NCBI RefSeq assembly: GCF_003987345.1
Contig: NZ_PIPP01000006.1
Coordinates: 1-64,000, forward strand
Direction: 5' to 3'
Length of the DNA: 64,000 nucleotides
DNA from: Aliidiomarina shirensis
Lineage (GTDB): Bacteria > Pseudomonadota > Gammaproteobacteria > Enterobacterales > Alteromonadaceae
How positions within the stretch are numbered: the stretch's first letter is position 1; every line of letters starts with the position of its first letter. Made by a program: the position numbers and the translations under genes. The notes under the pieces were generated by a model. That model did no database searches, had not been told where the DNA came from, and saw only the letters and a program-made list of their open reading frames with translations. Shown here piece after piece: positions 51,739 through 64,000 of the stretch.

Positions 51739-52299
51739 CTACCAATCGCAGTATTTTTCTGAAAATGATTCCAGCCATTTTTTTTCCAAATAACCAAAAC
51801 CTACGTAATTATCGCGCAAAGAGCTTTCAAATTTATCACGCAAAATATCTTTCCCGCCTAATTTTACTAACACATTTTCTTCAATAGCCATTTGATATGC
51901 TATTACTGTTATAGAGAGCAGTTCGTCAACAACAATAAACAGTTTGGAATCCGGTATTAGGAACACTACTGGGGTTTCAAATACCTGTGTATCTATCCAG
52001 TTCATGACTTCAAAACTGAAATGGCCTTTAAAAACATCGTTGAAGCTAGCTAGTGGAAAGAAAAAATATGCTCCCTCGCTAGTAAACTCTCTTATTAAAC
52101 CACCTAAATACTCAAAATTTTCAATCGATTGTATGAAACCGTCGTTAATCGCTAAGATTTTCATGTTTTTTGGCAATGGAAACTTAACGCCTTCATGTGA
52201 GGCTGTAGTGAACGCTTGATCGTATTTCTCAAAAATGGTCTTTGAGGTTTCAGAATCCACGCATTTAACAAAAGATGGTAAATTTTCAACTATAATCAT
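51739..52299 (-). CDS. Unrecognised protein, probable immunity protein of the second Rhs tip
   Basis: A 186-residue acidic soluble protein. It starts 17 bp after the stop of an Rhs C-terminal module, the immunity position. The length and acidic character fit many immunity proteins. No family was recognised, so the role rests on position. Confidence 0.6.
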   Translation of the reverse strand: MIIVENLPSFVKCVDSETSKTIFEKYDQAFTTASHEGVKFPLPKNMKILAINDGFIQSIENFEYLGGLIREFTSEGAYFFFPLASFNDVFKGHFSFEVMNWIDTQVFETPVVFLIPDSKLFIVVDELLSITVIAYQMAIEENVLVKLGGKDILRDKFESSLRDNYVGFGYLEKKWLESFSEKYCDW

Positions 52300-52316
52300 C
52301 GATCTGAAATCCTTGC

Positions 52317-53426
52317 TTACTGTTGTTCATCACGGACTCTGGTTTTCGTTTTACGATTACCAGATTGAGTTTCAATACTTCGAATTCCTCCGGCACCCAC
52401 TCTGTCAACAATTATAGTACCATCCCTAGTTGAAGCCACAGTCATGGGACCTCTTTCATTTTCCGTATCGTCGAAATCAACACCCTCAAGATCTTTTACT
52501 TCATCCATAATATCGTCAGCTTCGCCGCTTGAGATATCTGGGAAAAAGTCAGTTATTTTCCCTGACTTTTTCCCACTATGAGTGGCCTCTTTTCCACCAG
52601 TTACAACATCTATGGCATCTTGTCCTGTTGCGGGGGCAGATTCATTGAATACGCCTACAATCGCGTTGTATGCCCTTCTTGCACCCCTTGCTGTAGCTCT
52701 TGACCCAGAAACAACTGTCCCCCGACAGACTGCATTGGAAGCACATGCTCTTCCGCCAGCTACCAAGACTGGCACAATCGGCAACTTGCCATCAGGATCT
52801 ACATATTTATAGGGGTTGTTATTAGCATAAGCATATCTATTAAATCCTTGAATGTTACCTTGACTTAGATGACCAAGTGTTCCAACAGGATCATTCGAGT
52901 AGAACCGTCCAATCACCGGATCATAGTATCGTGCCTGCATATACATTAGCTGCAAATCGTCGTCTTCCAAGTGACCGGTGTAGCCGGGTTGGTTATCGTT
53001 CGTTTGGTTATTCGAATGCCGCGCCACTAACTGGCCACCTAAGTAAATATAATCGGTTATCGCACCATTGTGAATCGTGCTGATTAATCGTCCTTGCTGG
53101 CTATACAAACTATAGGTTTTGCTGCCACTATGATTCTTCATGACGCGACGACCGTGGCCGTCATACAGGTAACTAATACTACCTGAGCTTGCAAGCCTGC
53201 CTGCGCGGTTAAACGTGAAGCTGCGTGCACCGTTATTGATAACATTGCCACGCGTATCGTAGCTAAACGAGCGGTTTAATGCGCCAGTCACGCTGGTTAA
53301 ACGATTATTGCTGTAGTGGTAGGTTAGCGTATCGTTACCCAGCGTTTTTTGCGTGATATTTCCAAGCACATCGTAATCAAAGCTACCATTGCCCCAGAAC
53401 CCGCTGGCAGTATCCAAGCGGTCGAG
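52317..53426 (-). pseudogene. Rhs C-terminal fragment with variable tip
   Basis: About 366 codons begin mid-core (LDTASGFWGNG) with no proper start and continue through YDGHGRRVM, YYDPVIGRFYSNDP and NPYKYVDPDG, the conserved end of Rhs cores. A variable tip of about 150 residues follows: a hydrophobic/Gly-rich linker, then a domain ending RKTKTRVRDEQQ. No toxin family was recognised for the tip. The upstream core is missing and the sequence before 53426 is unrelated. It is a displaced C-terminal module, silent unless recombined with an intact Rhs gene. It is followed by an immunity-like gene. Confidence 0.75.
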
Positions 53427-53430
53427 CCCA
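53207..53430 (-). repeat. Rhs core repeat, copy 2
   Basis: Second copy of the repeat at 50745-50971, in the same orientation, about 2.4 kb apart. The copies end together at the truncation point of this module near 53427. Confidence 0.8.
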
Positions 53431-53750
53431 GCGCACGGAACGTGGTGGTTGTGCTGTAATTTCGGGCGTTTTTGCTACGCACGTATAGAACAAACACATT
53501 AAAGTAAGATAAAGGGAGCTGTTTCGAGTTTTTTGGCTTTTTCAAACGCTTTTCAGTAACTCTATCCCTTAAAGGTGCTGTAGAAGGGAAAGGTATCGAG
53601 GTTATTGAAAATTAGTATTGGGCGATTAAGAATCGGGTTGGCCGGTTAACCAACCCGTTCTGCGGAATATGAAGCAGTGAGCAACAATTTTATAAGTTTA
53701 ATGTAATTTTAAAGACTTTAATGTTTGTTAAGATCTTTAATGTTCGCCCA
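53427..53750. other. Gene-free boundary of the island before glmS
   Basis: No credible ORF. It has a perfect 8-bp stem CGGGTTGG/CCAACCCG (53634-53657) around GTTAAC-like bases. The direct repeat CTTTAATGTT (53716-53725, 53735-53744) is 19 bp apart. This is the junction between the Rhs island and the glm-atp block. Confidence 0.5.
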
Positions 53751-53772
53751 CAAAAGGGCCTTGCGGCCCTTT
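53751..53772 (-). terminator. Terminator hairpin of glmS
   Basis: Stem AAAGGGCC (53753-53760) and GGCCCTTT (53765-53772) with a TTGC loop. On the minus strand it is followed by TTTTG, just after the glmS stop. Confidence 0.7.
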
Positions 53773-53775
53773 ATA

Positions 53776-55605
53776 TCATTCCACTGTAACGCTCTTCGCC
53801 AAATTCCGCGGCTGATCCACATCGGTGCCTTTGATAATGGCAACGTAGTAGCTCAATAGCTGGAGCGGTAGGGTATAAACGATCGGCGCTACGATAGCAT
53901 CCACGTGATCGAGGTTGATTACGCGCATGGTTTCATCGCTTTTAAAATGCGCATCTTTATCGGCGAATACATACATAATACCGCCGCGTGCCCGCACTTC
54001 TTCTACGTTTGATTTCAGTTTCTCGAGTAGCTCGTTATTCGGGGCAACTACAATTACTGGCATTTCGGCATCAATCAACGCTAATGGTCCATGCTTCAAT
54101 TCACCTGCAGCGTAAGCCTCGGCATGAATGTAGCTGATTTCTTTTAGCTTTAACGCGCCTTCCATTGCGATTGGATATTGATCGCCACGGCCAAGGAACA
54201 AGCTATGGTCTTTGTCCGCAAATTCTTCTGCCAACTCTTCGATTTCTGCCGTGATTTTCAACGCTTGCTCAAGCTTGGTTGGCAATGTAGCCAACGCATG
54301 GGCAATGCGCGCTTCTACCGCTTTATCCATGCCATTGTAGCGGCCTAACGCAGCTACTAGCATAAGGAGGCCCACAAGCTGTGTGGTGAACGCCTTGGTG
54401 GACGCCACGCCAATCTCTGCACCCGCACGCGTTTGGAATGCTAAATCAGATTCGCGCACCATCGATGATGTGGCCACATTACAAATAGTTAAGCTGGAGC
54501 GGTAGCCGAGTGTTTTTGCTAGGCGCAATGCTGCCAAGGTATCGGCGGTTTCACCCGATTGCGAAATAGTAAGCAATAAACTACCCGGGAATACGTGCGA
54601 TTTGCGGTAACGGAACTCGGAAGCAATTTCTACGTTACAAGAAACACCGGCGTATTCTTCTAACCAATAGCGCGCAACCATGCCCGCATGGTAACTCGTA
54701 CCACAAGCAATAATTTGTACGTGACGAACATCTTGGAATATCTCAGCTGCATTTTCGCCAAAGGCTTCAACCATAACCTGATCGGCGGTAACGCGGCCTT
54801 CCAAGGTATTGCGCACAGAAATCGGCTGCTCATGAATTTCTTTTAGCATGTAATGGCGGTACTCACCTTTACCACCCGCATCGTATTGCAAATCAGAGGT
54901 TACTTTTTCACGTGCAACAGGCTCGCCTGTAGTATCGAAAATACGCACCGAATCACGGTTCACTGCGGCAACATCGCCTTCTTCTAAGTAGATAAAATTG
55001 CGCGTTACGGGAAGTAGCGCAAGTTGATCCGAGGCAATAAAGTTTTCACCAATACCTAGGCCAATTACCAATGGGCTGCCTGAACGCGCCACCACTAACT
55101 CGCCTGGTTTACGCTTATCCATGATTACGGTGCCATAAGCACCATCGAGTTGCTTCACAGTAGCTTGCAGAGCGGCCAATAAAGTAGCGCCTTTCTCAAG
55201 TTCATGATGCATCATGTGGCAGATTACTTCGGTATCGGTTTGTGAGGTAAATACATACCCTAAATCTTGCAGCTTTTTCCGCAGTTCTTCATGGTTTTCA
55301 ATAATGCCGTTGTGCACTACCGCCAAGGTACCATTGGAAAAATGTGGGTGCGCATTAGCTTCGGTAACGCCACCATGGGTAGCCCAGCGCGTGTGTGCAA
55401 TGCCGCTAGAGCCGTTAATGCCAGTTTCTTCCAGCGCATCAGCAAGTGCCTGCACTTTACCTACGCGGCGCACTTGATGCAGGCCACTATCATTTAACAA
55501 CGCCATACCTGCAGAATCATAGCCACGGTATTCTAAGCGGCGTAACCCTTCTAATAAAATGCCGGCTACACGACGCTCAGCTGTTGCTCCAACGATTCCA
55601 CACAT
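53776..55605 (-). CDS. glmS: Glutamine-fructose-6-phosphate aminotransferase GlmS
   Basis: A 609-residue enzyme that makes glucosamine-6-phosphate from fructose-6-phosphate and glutamine, the first step of UDP-GlcNAc synthesis. The N-terminal glutaminase domain starts with the catalytic Cys (MCGIVGAT) and two SIS isomerase domains follow (about 290-460, 460-600). The C-terminal [13 protein letters not shown] is the highly conserved end. Length is the family norm. It starts 2 bp after glmU, so the two form an operon that supplies peptidoglycan and LPS precursors. Confidence 0.97.
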   Translation of the reverse strand: MCGIVGATAERRVAGILLEGLRRLEYRGYDSAGMALLNDSGLHQVRRVGKVQALADALEETGINGSSGIAHTRWATHGGVTEANAHPHFSNGTLAVVHNGIIENHEELRKKLQDLGYVFTSQTDTEVICHMMHHELEKGATLLAALQATVKQLDGAYGTVIMDKRKPGELVVARSGSPLVIGLGIGENFIASDQLALLPVTRNFIYLEEGDVAAVNRDSVRIFDTTGEPVAREKVTSDLQYDAGGKGEYRHYMLKEIHEQPISVRNTLEGRVTADQVMVEAFGENAAEIFQDVRHVQIIACGTSYHAGMVARYWLEEYAGVSCNVEIASEFRYRKSHVFPGSLLLTISQSGETADTLAALRLAKTLGYRSSLTICNVATSSMVRESDLAFQTRAGAEIGVASTKAFTTQLVGLLMLVAALGRYNGMDKAVEARIAHALATLPTKLEQALKITAEIEELAEEFADKDHSLFLGRGDQYPIAMEGALKLKEISYIHAEAYAAGELKHGPLALIDAEMPVIVVAPNNELLEKLKSNVEEVRARGGIMYVFADKDAHFKSDETMRVINLDHVDAIVAPIVYTLPLQLLSYYVAIIKGTDVDQPRNLAKSVTVE

Positions 55606-55607
55606 GC

Positions 55608-56999
55608 TTATTCTGCTCCCTTTTTAGTTGGCCGTTGCCAACCGGAAATATTTCGCTGTTTCGCTCTACCAACGGCGAGTTCGCCATCAGCAACGTTTAC
55701 GGTAACCACTGAGCCTGCGCCAGTGGTTGCATTCTCGCCAATGCTAACTGGCGCTACCAGTGAACTGTTTGATCCGATAAATGCACCCGCACCAATTTCT
55801 GTTTTGTGCTTATTCACACCATCGTAATTACAGGTAATTGTGCCCGCGCCAATATTGGCGCCCGCGCCCACTTGAGTATCGCCGATATAGCTGAGGTGAC
55901 CGGCTTTCGCGCCGACACCAAAATAGGATTTTTTGATTTCTACAAAGTTCCCAACCGCAGCATCTTGTGCAAGCTCGGTACCAGGGCGCAATCGCGCAAA
56001 TGGGCCAACTTGCGCATTTTCGCCTACCCGTGCGCCTTCTAATACGGAATTGGCTTTTATGCGCGCACCGGCAGCAATTTGGCTATCGCGAATCACACAA
56101 TTAGGTTCAATCACCGCGCCATCGCCAATGCTCACATTGCCTTCAAGCACCACGTTTATATCGATAACCACATCTTCACCTACACTCACATTACCACGCA
56201 CATCAATGCGGGCCGGGTCGAGTAGGGTTGCACCGGCAATCATTAATTCTTCTGCTTTGCGTTGCTGGTAAGCGCGTTCGAGGGCGGCTAGTTGCACTCG
56301 ATTATTTGCGCCTTCAACTTCTGCGATTTCGGCGGGCTGGCTGCTGGCAATATGCACGCCTTCAGAAGCCGCCATTGCAACGATATCGGTGAGGTAATAT
56401 TCGCCTTGCACATTGTTGTTATCAAGTTGGCTTAACCAGCGCTTAATGGCTTTACCATCTGCAGCCATCATACCCGTATTTACTTCGGTGATTTCACGCT
56501 CAATATCGTTGGCATCTTTGTGCTCTACAATACCGGTGATTTGGCCAAAGCTATCACGCACTATACGCCCATAACCGGTTGGATCTGGCAACGTAACGGT
56601 TAGTAACGCAAGGGCGTTATCCGCTTTGGCTGCAAGTAAGTTCTGTAACGTTTCGGGGCGAGTAAGAGGTACATCGCCGTAAAGAATAAGTACGGTATCG
56701 TTATCGCTAATATTTGGAATCGTTTGTTGCACCGCATGGCCGGTGCCTAGTTGCTCAGCCTGCTCAACCCAAGTAACACCGTGTTGTTCGGAAAATTCAG
56801 CCAAGTGCGTTTGCAACTGTTCGGCCCCGTGGCCATAAACAAGCTGTAACTGCTGCGCACCAACAAGCAGAGCGGTATCAAGAACATGTTGCACCATTGG
56901 CTTTTGCGCAACGGGGTGCAGAACTTTCGGTAAATTCGAGCGCATTCTTGTGCCTTTGCCAGCAGCAAGAACAACAACATTTAGAACAGGTGAGGGCAT
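55608..56999 (-). CDS. glmU: Bifunctional UDP-N-acetylglucosamine pyrophosphorylase / glucosamine-1-phosphate N-acetyltransferase GlmU
   Basis: A 463-residue enzyme. The N-terminal pyrophosphorylase domain has [20 protein letters not shown] and the C-terminal left-handed beta-helix (hexapeptide repeats, about 250-450) acetylates glucosamine-1-phosphate. Together they make UDP-GlcNAc. glmS follows 2 bp later. It is 176 bp after atpC, with the atp terminator between, so glmU-glmS should have its own promoter in 57000-57115. Confidence 0.97.
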   Translation of the reverse strand: MPSPVLNVVVLAAGKGTRMRSNLPKVLHPVAQKPMVQHVLDTALLVGAQQLQLVYGHGAEQLQTHLAEFSEQHGVTWVEQAEQLGTGHAVQQTIPNISDNDTVLILYGDVPLTRPETLQNLLAAKADNALALLTVTLPDPTGYGRIVRDSFGQITGIVEHKDANDIEREITEVNTGMMAADGKAIKRWLSQLDNNNVQGEYYLTDIVAMAASEGVHIASSQPAEIAEVEGANNRVQLAALERAYQQRKAEELMIAGATLLDPARIDVRGNVSVGEDVVIDINVVLEGNVSIGDGAVIEPNCVIRDSQIAAGARIKANSVLEGARVGENAQVGPFARLRPGTELAQDAAVGNFVEIKKSYFGVGAKAGHLSYIGDTQVGAGANIGAGTITCNYDGVNKHKTEIGAGAFIGSNSSLVAPVSIGENATTGAGSVVTVNVADGELAVGRAKQRNISGWQRPTKKGAE

Positions 57000-57113
57000 G
57001 TGCCATTCCTTGCAATAATAGAATCGGTTTACATCAATGTAACGTGTAGTTTATCAGTGTTTATACAGCTTCGAAATGGGCAATTTGCAAGCTTATTGTT
57101 AGGCTTTCAGTAA

Positions 57114-57146
57114 ATATAAAAAAACCCGGCAAATTAGCCGGGTTTT
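57114..57146 (-). terminator. Rho-independent terminator of the atp operon
   Basis: Perfect stem AAAACCCGGC (57121-57130) and GCCGGGTTTT (57137-57146), followed on the minus strand by a run of T. It ends the atp operon after atpC. Confidence 0.92.
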
Positions 57147-57175
57147 CACTTGGTTGAACGCCTTTGCGAACCTGT

Positions 57176-57604
57176 TTACTTGCCTTTGCGTTTCCGCAAT
57201 TGTTGCAATACTCGCAACTGGGCAATTGCACGAGATAGTTCGGCAGCTGCTTCAGCGTAAGATAAATCTGGAGAAGAATGCGCCAGAGCTTCGCGTGCTT
57301 CTTTGATCGCTTTCTCTGTTGCCGCTTCATCCAAATCGCCACCACGCACTGCTGTGTCTGATAACACAGTAATGGTTTCTGGCTGAACTTCCATTACACC
57401 GCCTGCGATGTAAAAAAGCTCTTCCTCACCTTCTTCAGTAACTACGCGAACCATGCCAGGTTTCAAGGCGGTCAGCAATGGAGTGTGGCCAGGCAAAATA
57501 CCAAGCTCACCCTCACTACCTGTCACCTGGATCGAGCGAATACTGCCGGAGAACAAACGATCTTCAGCGCTTACTACGTCCAGATGTACTGTGGATACCG
57601 CCAT
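57176..57604 (-). CDS. atpC: ATP synthase F1 epsilon subunit AtpC
   Basis: A 142-residue epsilon subunit: an N-terminal beta-sandwich (about 1-86) and a C-terminal helical hairpin (about 90-138). It links the rotor to the F1 catalytic head and inhibits ATP hydrolysis. Normal length. It is the last gene of the operon, 18 bp after atpD. Confidence 0.95.
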   Translation of the reverse strand: MAVSTVHLDVVSAEDRLFSGSIRSIQVTGSEGELGILPGHTPLLTALKPGMVRVVTEEGEEELFYIAGGVMEVQPETITVLSDTAVRGGDLDEAATEKAIKEAREALAHSSPDLSYAEAAAELSRAIAQLRVLQQLRKRKGK

Positions 57605-57622
57605 TACAAACCTCCCGTTCGA

Positions 57623-59011
<1,389 letters not shown>

Positions 59012-59050
59012 TTATCCTCTAACTCTGCAAAATCTTTCTGACCTGTTGCC

Positions 59051-59911
59051 TTAAACAGCACCGGCGCCCGAAACAATTTCGGAAATCTCTTGAGTGATCG
59101 CTGCTTGACGCGCTTTGTTGTATACCAACTGAAGCTCATCAATAAGATCACCTGCGTTATCCGTAGCCGCTTTCATTGCGACCATTCGGGCTGCCTGCTC
59201 GCTGGCGAGGTTTTCAACAACGCCTTGATACACCTGGCTTTCAATAAACCGACGCAACAACGTGTCCAGAATAGACTTGGCATCCGGTTCATACAGATAG
59301 TCCCATGCGTGTTCGCGCTTGGCAGTCTCTGATTTTGGCAACGGCAACAATTGGTTGATCACTGGCTCTTGGGTCATGGTGTTTACAAACTTGTTGTACA
59401 CCAAGTAGATTCGGTCAAGCTCACCTTCTTCGAAGGCTTTAAGCATGACAGAAACTGTACCTATTACATCAGCAACTTTTGGCCGATCGCCAAGCCCTGA
59501 TGATTGAGACAGAATGCTTCCTGATAACCGTTTAAAAAAGCTTGACGCTTTACTGCCCACAGCAGCGAAGCTGACTTCAACATCTTTTTCTTGCCACTCT
59601 TGAACATCACGAACAACCTTACGGAATTCGTTGCTGTTCAAACCGCCACATAAACCACGGTCGGTAGAAACGATGATGTAACCAACGCGCTTAACCTCAC
59701 GATCTTCCAACCAGCTATGGCGGTATTCGAGGTTACCTTGGGCAATATGGCCGATCACTTTGCGAATGGACTCAGCGTACGGACGGCTTAATGCCATCTG
59801 TTCCTGCGCCCGTTTCATCTTCGACGCAGCGACCATCTCCATTGCGCTGGTGATCTTTTGAGTATTATTGATACTCCCGATCTGAGTTTTAATCTCTTTA
59901 CCAACGGCCAT
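59051..59911 (-). CDS. atpG: ATP synthase F1 gamma subunit AtpG
   Basis: A 286-residue gamma subunit: an N-terminal helix ([32 protein letters not shown], quoted in part) and a C-terminal helix that together form the rotor shaft, around a Rossmann-like domain. Normal length. It lies between atpA and atpD. Confidence 0.97.
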   Translation of the reverse strand: MAVGKEIKTQIGSINNTQKITSAMEMVAASKMKRAQEQMALSRPYAESIRKVIGHIAQGNLEYRHSWLEDREVKRVGYIIVSTDRGLCGGLNSNEFRKVVRDVQEWQEKDVEVSFAAVGSKASSFFKRLSGSILSQSSGLGDRPKVADVIGTVSVMLKAFEEGELDRIYLVYNKFVNTMTQEPVINQLLPLPKSETAKREHAWDYLYEPDAKSILDTLLRRFIESQVYQGVVENLASEQAARMVAMKAATDNAGDLIDELQLVYNKARQAAITQEISEIVSGAGAV

Positions 59912-59966
59912 GATTAATCTCCCGCGTTACAACGACTGAAGGCCGCAGTTACCTGCGGCCTATGAA

Positions 59967-61508
59967 TTACCAACTTTGAGTTGATTTAAACTTCTCGAGG
60001 CCTGATTTAAGCTCAGCTTCGATATCGCCGTTGTAGTCGCCTGTTTTATTAATTTTCGCCATGAGGTCTGCGTGCTCACTGTTGAAGTAAGAAAGCAGTG
60101 CTTTTTCAAAGTCTTGAATCTTATCGATTGCAACACCTTTCAAGAAGCCTTTTTCAGCTGCGAAGATAGATACACCCATATCCGCAACACTCATTGGCGC
60201 GTATTGATCTTGTTTCATTAACTCGGTTACCGCTTGGCCGTGCTCTAACTGCGAGCGCGTTGCTTCATCGAGGTCAGATGCGAACTGAGCAAATGCTGCC
60301 AATTCACGATACTGAGCCAATGCTAAACGGATACCACCACCAAGTTTCTTGATGATTTTAGTTTGTGCTGCACCACCTACCCGAGATACTGAGATACCTG
60401 CGTTAACCGCTGGGCGAATACCCGCGTTAAACAAATCAGTTTCAAGGAAGATCTGACCATCAGTAATCGAGATTACGTTGGTTGGTACGAACGCAGAAAC
60501 GTCACCAGCTTGAGTTTCAATGATTGGCAACGCGGTTAGTGAACCGGTTTTGCCTTTCACTTCACCGTTAGTGAACTTCTCTACGTAATCAGCGTTTACG
60601 CGAGCAGCACGCTCTAGTAAGCGCGAGTGCAAATAGAAAACGTCACCAGGGAATGCTTCACGGCCTGGCGGACGACGTAGCAACAATGAGATCTGACGAT
60701 AAGCAACTGCTTGCTTAGAAAGATCATCATATACGATAAGTGCATCTTCACCGCGATCACGGAAGTATTCACCCATCGTACAACCAGCATACGCTGATAA
60801 GTACTGTAACGCCGCAGATTCTGAAGCAGATGCCGCAACAATAATGGTGTGAGCAAGTGCATCATGTTCTTCTAATTTACGAACTACGTTCGCAATAGTA
60901 GAAGCTTTCTGACCAATAGCTACATACACACACTTAATGCCCGTGCCTTTCTGGTTGATGATCGCATCAATCGCCATTGCTGTTTTACCAGTTTGGCGAT
61001 CGCCGATAACTAGCTCACGCTGGCCACGGCCGATTGGAATCATGGCATCAATTGATTTGTAACCAGTTTGCACTGGCTGATCAACTGATTGACGTTCGAT
61101 TACGCCCGGTGCAATTTTCTCTACTGGCTCATAGCCATCAGCGTCGATTGAACCTTTACCGTCGATTGGCATACCTAAGGTGTTAACAACGCGGCCTAAA
61201 AGGGCGCGACCAACAGGTACTTCCAAAATACGACCAGTAGATTTAACTTTAGTGCCTTCTTGTAAGTCCTCGTAAGGACCCATAACTACCGCACCTACTG
61301 AGTCGCGCTCAAGGTTCAATGCGATAGCAAAGCGATTGCCAGGTAGCTCGATCATTTCACCCTGCATACAATCAGCTAAACCGGTTACCCGGATGATGCC
61401 GTCTGTTACAGAGGTAATAGTACCTTCATTACGAGCTTCACTAACAACTTCGAACTTCTCAATTCGTTTCTTGATAAGTTCAGCAATTTCATTTGAATTC
61501 AGTTGCAT
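59967..61508 (-). CDS. atpA: ATP synthase F1 alpha subunit AtpA
   Basis: A 513-residue non-catalytic nucleotide-binding subunit. The P-loop GDRQTGKTA is near residue 169, and the arginine-finger region [10 protein letters not shown] near residue 370 completes the catalytic site of beta. Normal length. It is 14 bp after atpH and 55 bp before atpG. Confidence 0.98.
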   Translation of the reverse strand: MQLNSNEIAELIKKRIEKFEVVSEARNEGTITSVTDGIIRVTGLADCMQGEMIELPGNRFAIALNLERDSVGAVVMGPYEDLQEGTKVKSTGRILEVPVGRALLGRVVNTLGMPIDGKGSIDADGYEPVEKIAPGVIERQSVDQPVQTGYKSIDAMIPIGRGQRELVIGDRQTGKTAMAIDAIINQKGTGIKCVYVAIGQKASTIANVVRKLEEHDALAHTIIVAASASESAALQYLSAYAGCTMGEYFRDRGEDALIVYDDLSKQAVAYRQISLLLRRPPGREAFPGDVFYLHSRLLERAARVNADYVEKFTNGEVKGKTGSLTALPIIETQAGDVSAFVPTNVISITDGQIFLETDLFNAGIRPAVNAGISVSRVGGAAQTKIIKKLGGGIRLALAQYRELAAFAQFASDLDEATRSQLEHGQAVTELMKQDQYAPMSVADMGVSIFAAEKGFLKGVAIDKIQDFEKALLSYFNSEHADLMAKINKTGDYNGDIEAELKSGLEKFKSTQSW

Positions 61509-61522
61509 GCTCTCGTCCCCGA

Positions 61523-62056
61523 TTATGATTGCAGTGATTGTGCAAGCCGTGAAAGCTTGCTCTTCAGTGTTCCGTCGATAACCAGATCACCGGCTTGAAT
61601 CAACAGACCGCCCACAACAGACGGGTCTACACTGCAATTGAGCTTGATTTTGCGTGCGAGACGTTTTTCCAACGTTGCGCTTAAATTAGCTTGTTCAGCA
61701 TCATTTAGAGCTACCGCAGAAGTAACTTCTACGGTTATCTCTTTTTCGTGCTCCGCACGTAACTCAGCAAAAAGCCGAGCAACTTCAGGAAGCGCCGATA
61801 AGCGTTCGTTATCTGCCATTACCTTAATCAGGTTTTGGCCGTTCTCATTGAGCTGTTCACCACAAACACCAACAAATACATTGGTTACATGTTCACGGCT
61901 GTTAGCACTTTTCAGAAAAGTGCGGATGTCCTCTTGAGTTGCTACCGCAGCAGCAAACTCCAACATTTCGTGCCAGTTCTGAATCGCACCCTGCTCAACA
62001 GCAAAATTAAAAGCTGCTTTAGCATAGGGGCGAGCAACCGTAGTAAATTCGGACAT
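61523..62056 (-). CDS. atpH: ATP synthase F1 delta subunit AtpH
   Basis: A 177-residue delta subunit, a six-helix N domain followed by a small C domain. It joins the b-subunit stalk to the top of F1. Family length; 17 bp after atpF. Confidence 0.95.
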   Translation of the reverse strand: MSEFTTVARPYAKAAFNFAVEQGAIQNWHEMLEFAAAVATQEDIRTFLKSANSREHVTNVFVGVCGEQLNENGQNLIKVMADNERLSALPEVARLFAELRAEHEKEITVEVTSAVALNDAEQANLSATLEKRLARKIKLNCSVDPSVVGGLLIQAGDLVIDGTLKSKLSRLAQSLQS

Positions 62057-62073
62057 GTGCTCAACCCCCTTGA

Positions 62074-62544
62074 TTACAGTTCAGCGACAAGTTTTTCAAC
62101 AATGTCGCTTTGCTTCTGTGCGTCGATTTCCCGCTCTAGAATCTTCTCGGCACCCGCAATCGCTAAGATTGATAGTTGCTTACGAAGTTCTTCACGAACA
62201 CGATTGCGCTCAGTTTCCACTTCTGTATGACCAGAGGCGATAATCTTCTCACGCTCGGCGTGACCACGTTGAGTTTCTTCTTCAACCAATTTAGTTGCCC
62301 GTTTCTTGGCTTGGTCGATGATTGCAGCGGCTTCAATTTTCGCTGCATTCAGCTCTTCGTTGGCTTGTGCACGAGCTTTCTCAAGGTCTTTTTCTGCGAG
62401 ATCTGATGCTTCTAAACCGCTAGCAATTTTTTGCTGACGCTCTTCGATAGCATTTATAATCGGTGGCCAAACGTACTTCATACAGAATAGTACGAAGACC
62501 ACAAACGCAATTAAAAGACCAACTAGAGTTAAGTTGATATCCAC
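62074..62544 (-). CDS. atpF: ATP synthase Fo b subunit AtpF
   Basis: A 156-residue b subunit: one N-terminal membrane helix (about 6-26) and a long charged coiled coil that forms the outer stalk. Normal length. It lies between atpE and atpH. Confidence 0.95.
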   Translation of the reverse strand: MDINLTLVGLLIAFVVFVLFCMKYVWPPIINAIEERQQKIASGLEASDLAEKDLEKARAQANEELNAAKIEAAAIIDQAKKRATKLVEEETQRGHAEREKIIASGHTEVETERNRVREELRKQLSILAIAGAEKILEREIDAQKQSDIVEKLVAEL

Positions 62545-62582
62545 AACGGATCTCCTCTATGTTGGTGACCGTCGATTTTCAA

Positions 62583-62861
<279 letters not shown>

Positions 62862-62930
62862 TTAAAGTTAAAAGTAAAGTAAAAATAAACCTAGTTTTTA
62901 AATGGACCTAATCCTTAAGCCCGAATTCTT

Positions 62931-63794
<864 letters not shown>

Positions 63795-64000
63795 TTAGTT
63801 AGATTTAAAATGTAAAATCGGTGCTAGCCAGTGTGTAATAGTGATGGCAATAAATACGGCAAAAAGAGGGAACCAGGGGCCGCTTAAAAAGATAAATGCA
63901 ATCACGAACAAACATAAAGTGAGGGCCATTTTTGCGGCCTCACCGGCATAAAAGTTATTCACCACTTGTGGTGCTGCGCGGGCGCCTCCGTGTCGGAAAG
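63795..64000 (-). CDS. atpI: ATP synthase assembly protein AtpI (partial, 3' end)
   Basis: The last 68 codons of a small membrane protein, ending at a TAA at 63795. It reads through NNFYAGEAAKMALTLCLF and two hydrophobic stretches, like the C terminus of AtpI. AtpI helps assemble the c-ring and binds Mg2+. The 5' end lies beyond the right edge. Confidence 0.82.
   Translation of the reverse strand, partial: FRHGGARAAPQVVNNFYAGEAAKMALTLCLFVIAFIFLSGPWFPLFAVFIAITITHWLAPILHFKSN

Noticed and set aside
52317-53426. Intact Rhs gene
   Set aside because: It starts mid-core with no start codon or ribosome site; only the C-terminal module is present.

Overview
The window looks like the chromosome of a marine-type gammaproteobacterium of the Alteromonadales, most like an Idiomarina relative. 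This is inference from gene content and order: yrdA beside an rRNA operon, srkA-dsbA with a yihG homologue nearby, glmU-glmS after the atp operon, an imuA-imuB-dnaE2 cassette with a gamma-type LexA box, and M28 and PQQ-linked enzymes. No tRNA, complete rRNA, CRISPR array or intact transposon was seen.

Region 1 (1-13 kb): the left edge is the 5' leader of a 16S rRNA gene that lies just outside the window on the minus strand, with two tandem rRNA-type promoters. yrdA follows, then the SOS mutagenesis operon imuA-imuB-dnaE2 under a LexA box. Next come a YihG-type acyltransferase, an unknown membrane protein, a YbdG-type MscS channel, and dsbA, srkA and ccoG.

Region 2 (13-33 kb): this holds mgtE with a long structured leader and a small upstream ORF, apbE, and uppP divergent from a DUF368 carrier (both act on undecaprenyl phosphate). 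A pair of related anchored proteins of unknown function follows. Next are ahpC-ahpD divergent from oxyR, a PQQ sugar dehydrogenase directly followed by a PqqU-like TonB receptor, and an NtrC-type two-component system divergent from a DUF4168 gene that has a sigma-54-type promoter. An M28 peptidase and an unknown gene coupled to a NUDIX hydrolase close the region.

Region 3 (32-44.7 kb): mixed housekeeping and stress genes, including a glycosyltransferase with a PAP2 phosphatase, two GST-family proteins, EamA and AI-2E transporters, pirin, an FMN reductase, a rhodanese and a putative secreted zinc peptidase. Two XRE regulators with membrane segments lie here. One is preceded by four TGTC repeats phased every 11 bp.

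Region 4 (44.7-53.7 kb): an accessory island, visibly more AT-rich and full of orphan genes. It contains displaced Rhs C-terminal toxin modules with adjacent putative immunity genes, core-domain repeats, an orphan HigA, and remnants of IS30- and IS3-type transposases. One Rhs tip looks like an L,D-transpeptidase/DUF2778-type peptidoglycan enzyme and is cut out of frame by an internal deletion.

Region 5 (53.7-64 kb): minus-strand housekeeping genes. glmU-glmS make UDP-GlcNAc precursors, and atpBEFHAGDC encode the F1Fo ATP synthase, with the 3' part of atpI running off the right edge. Start sites were moved inward from the longest reading frame wherever a ribosome binding site or signal peptide gave a better start.
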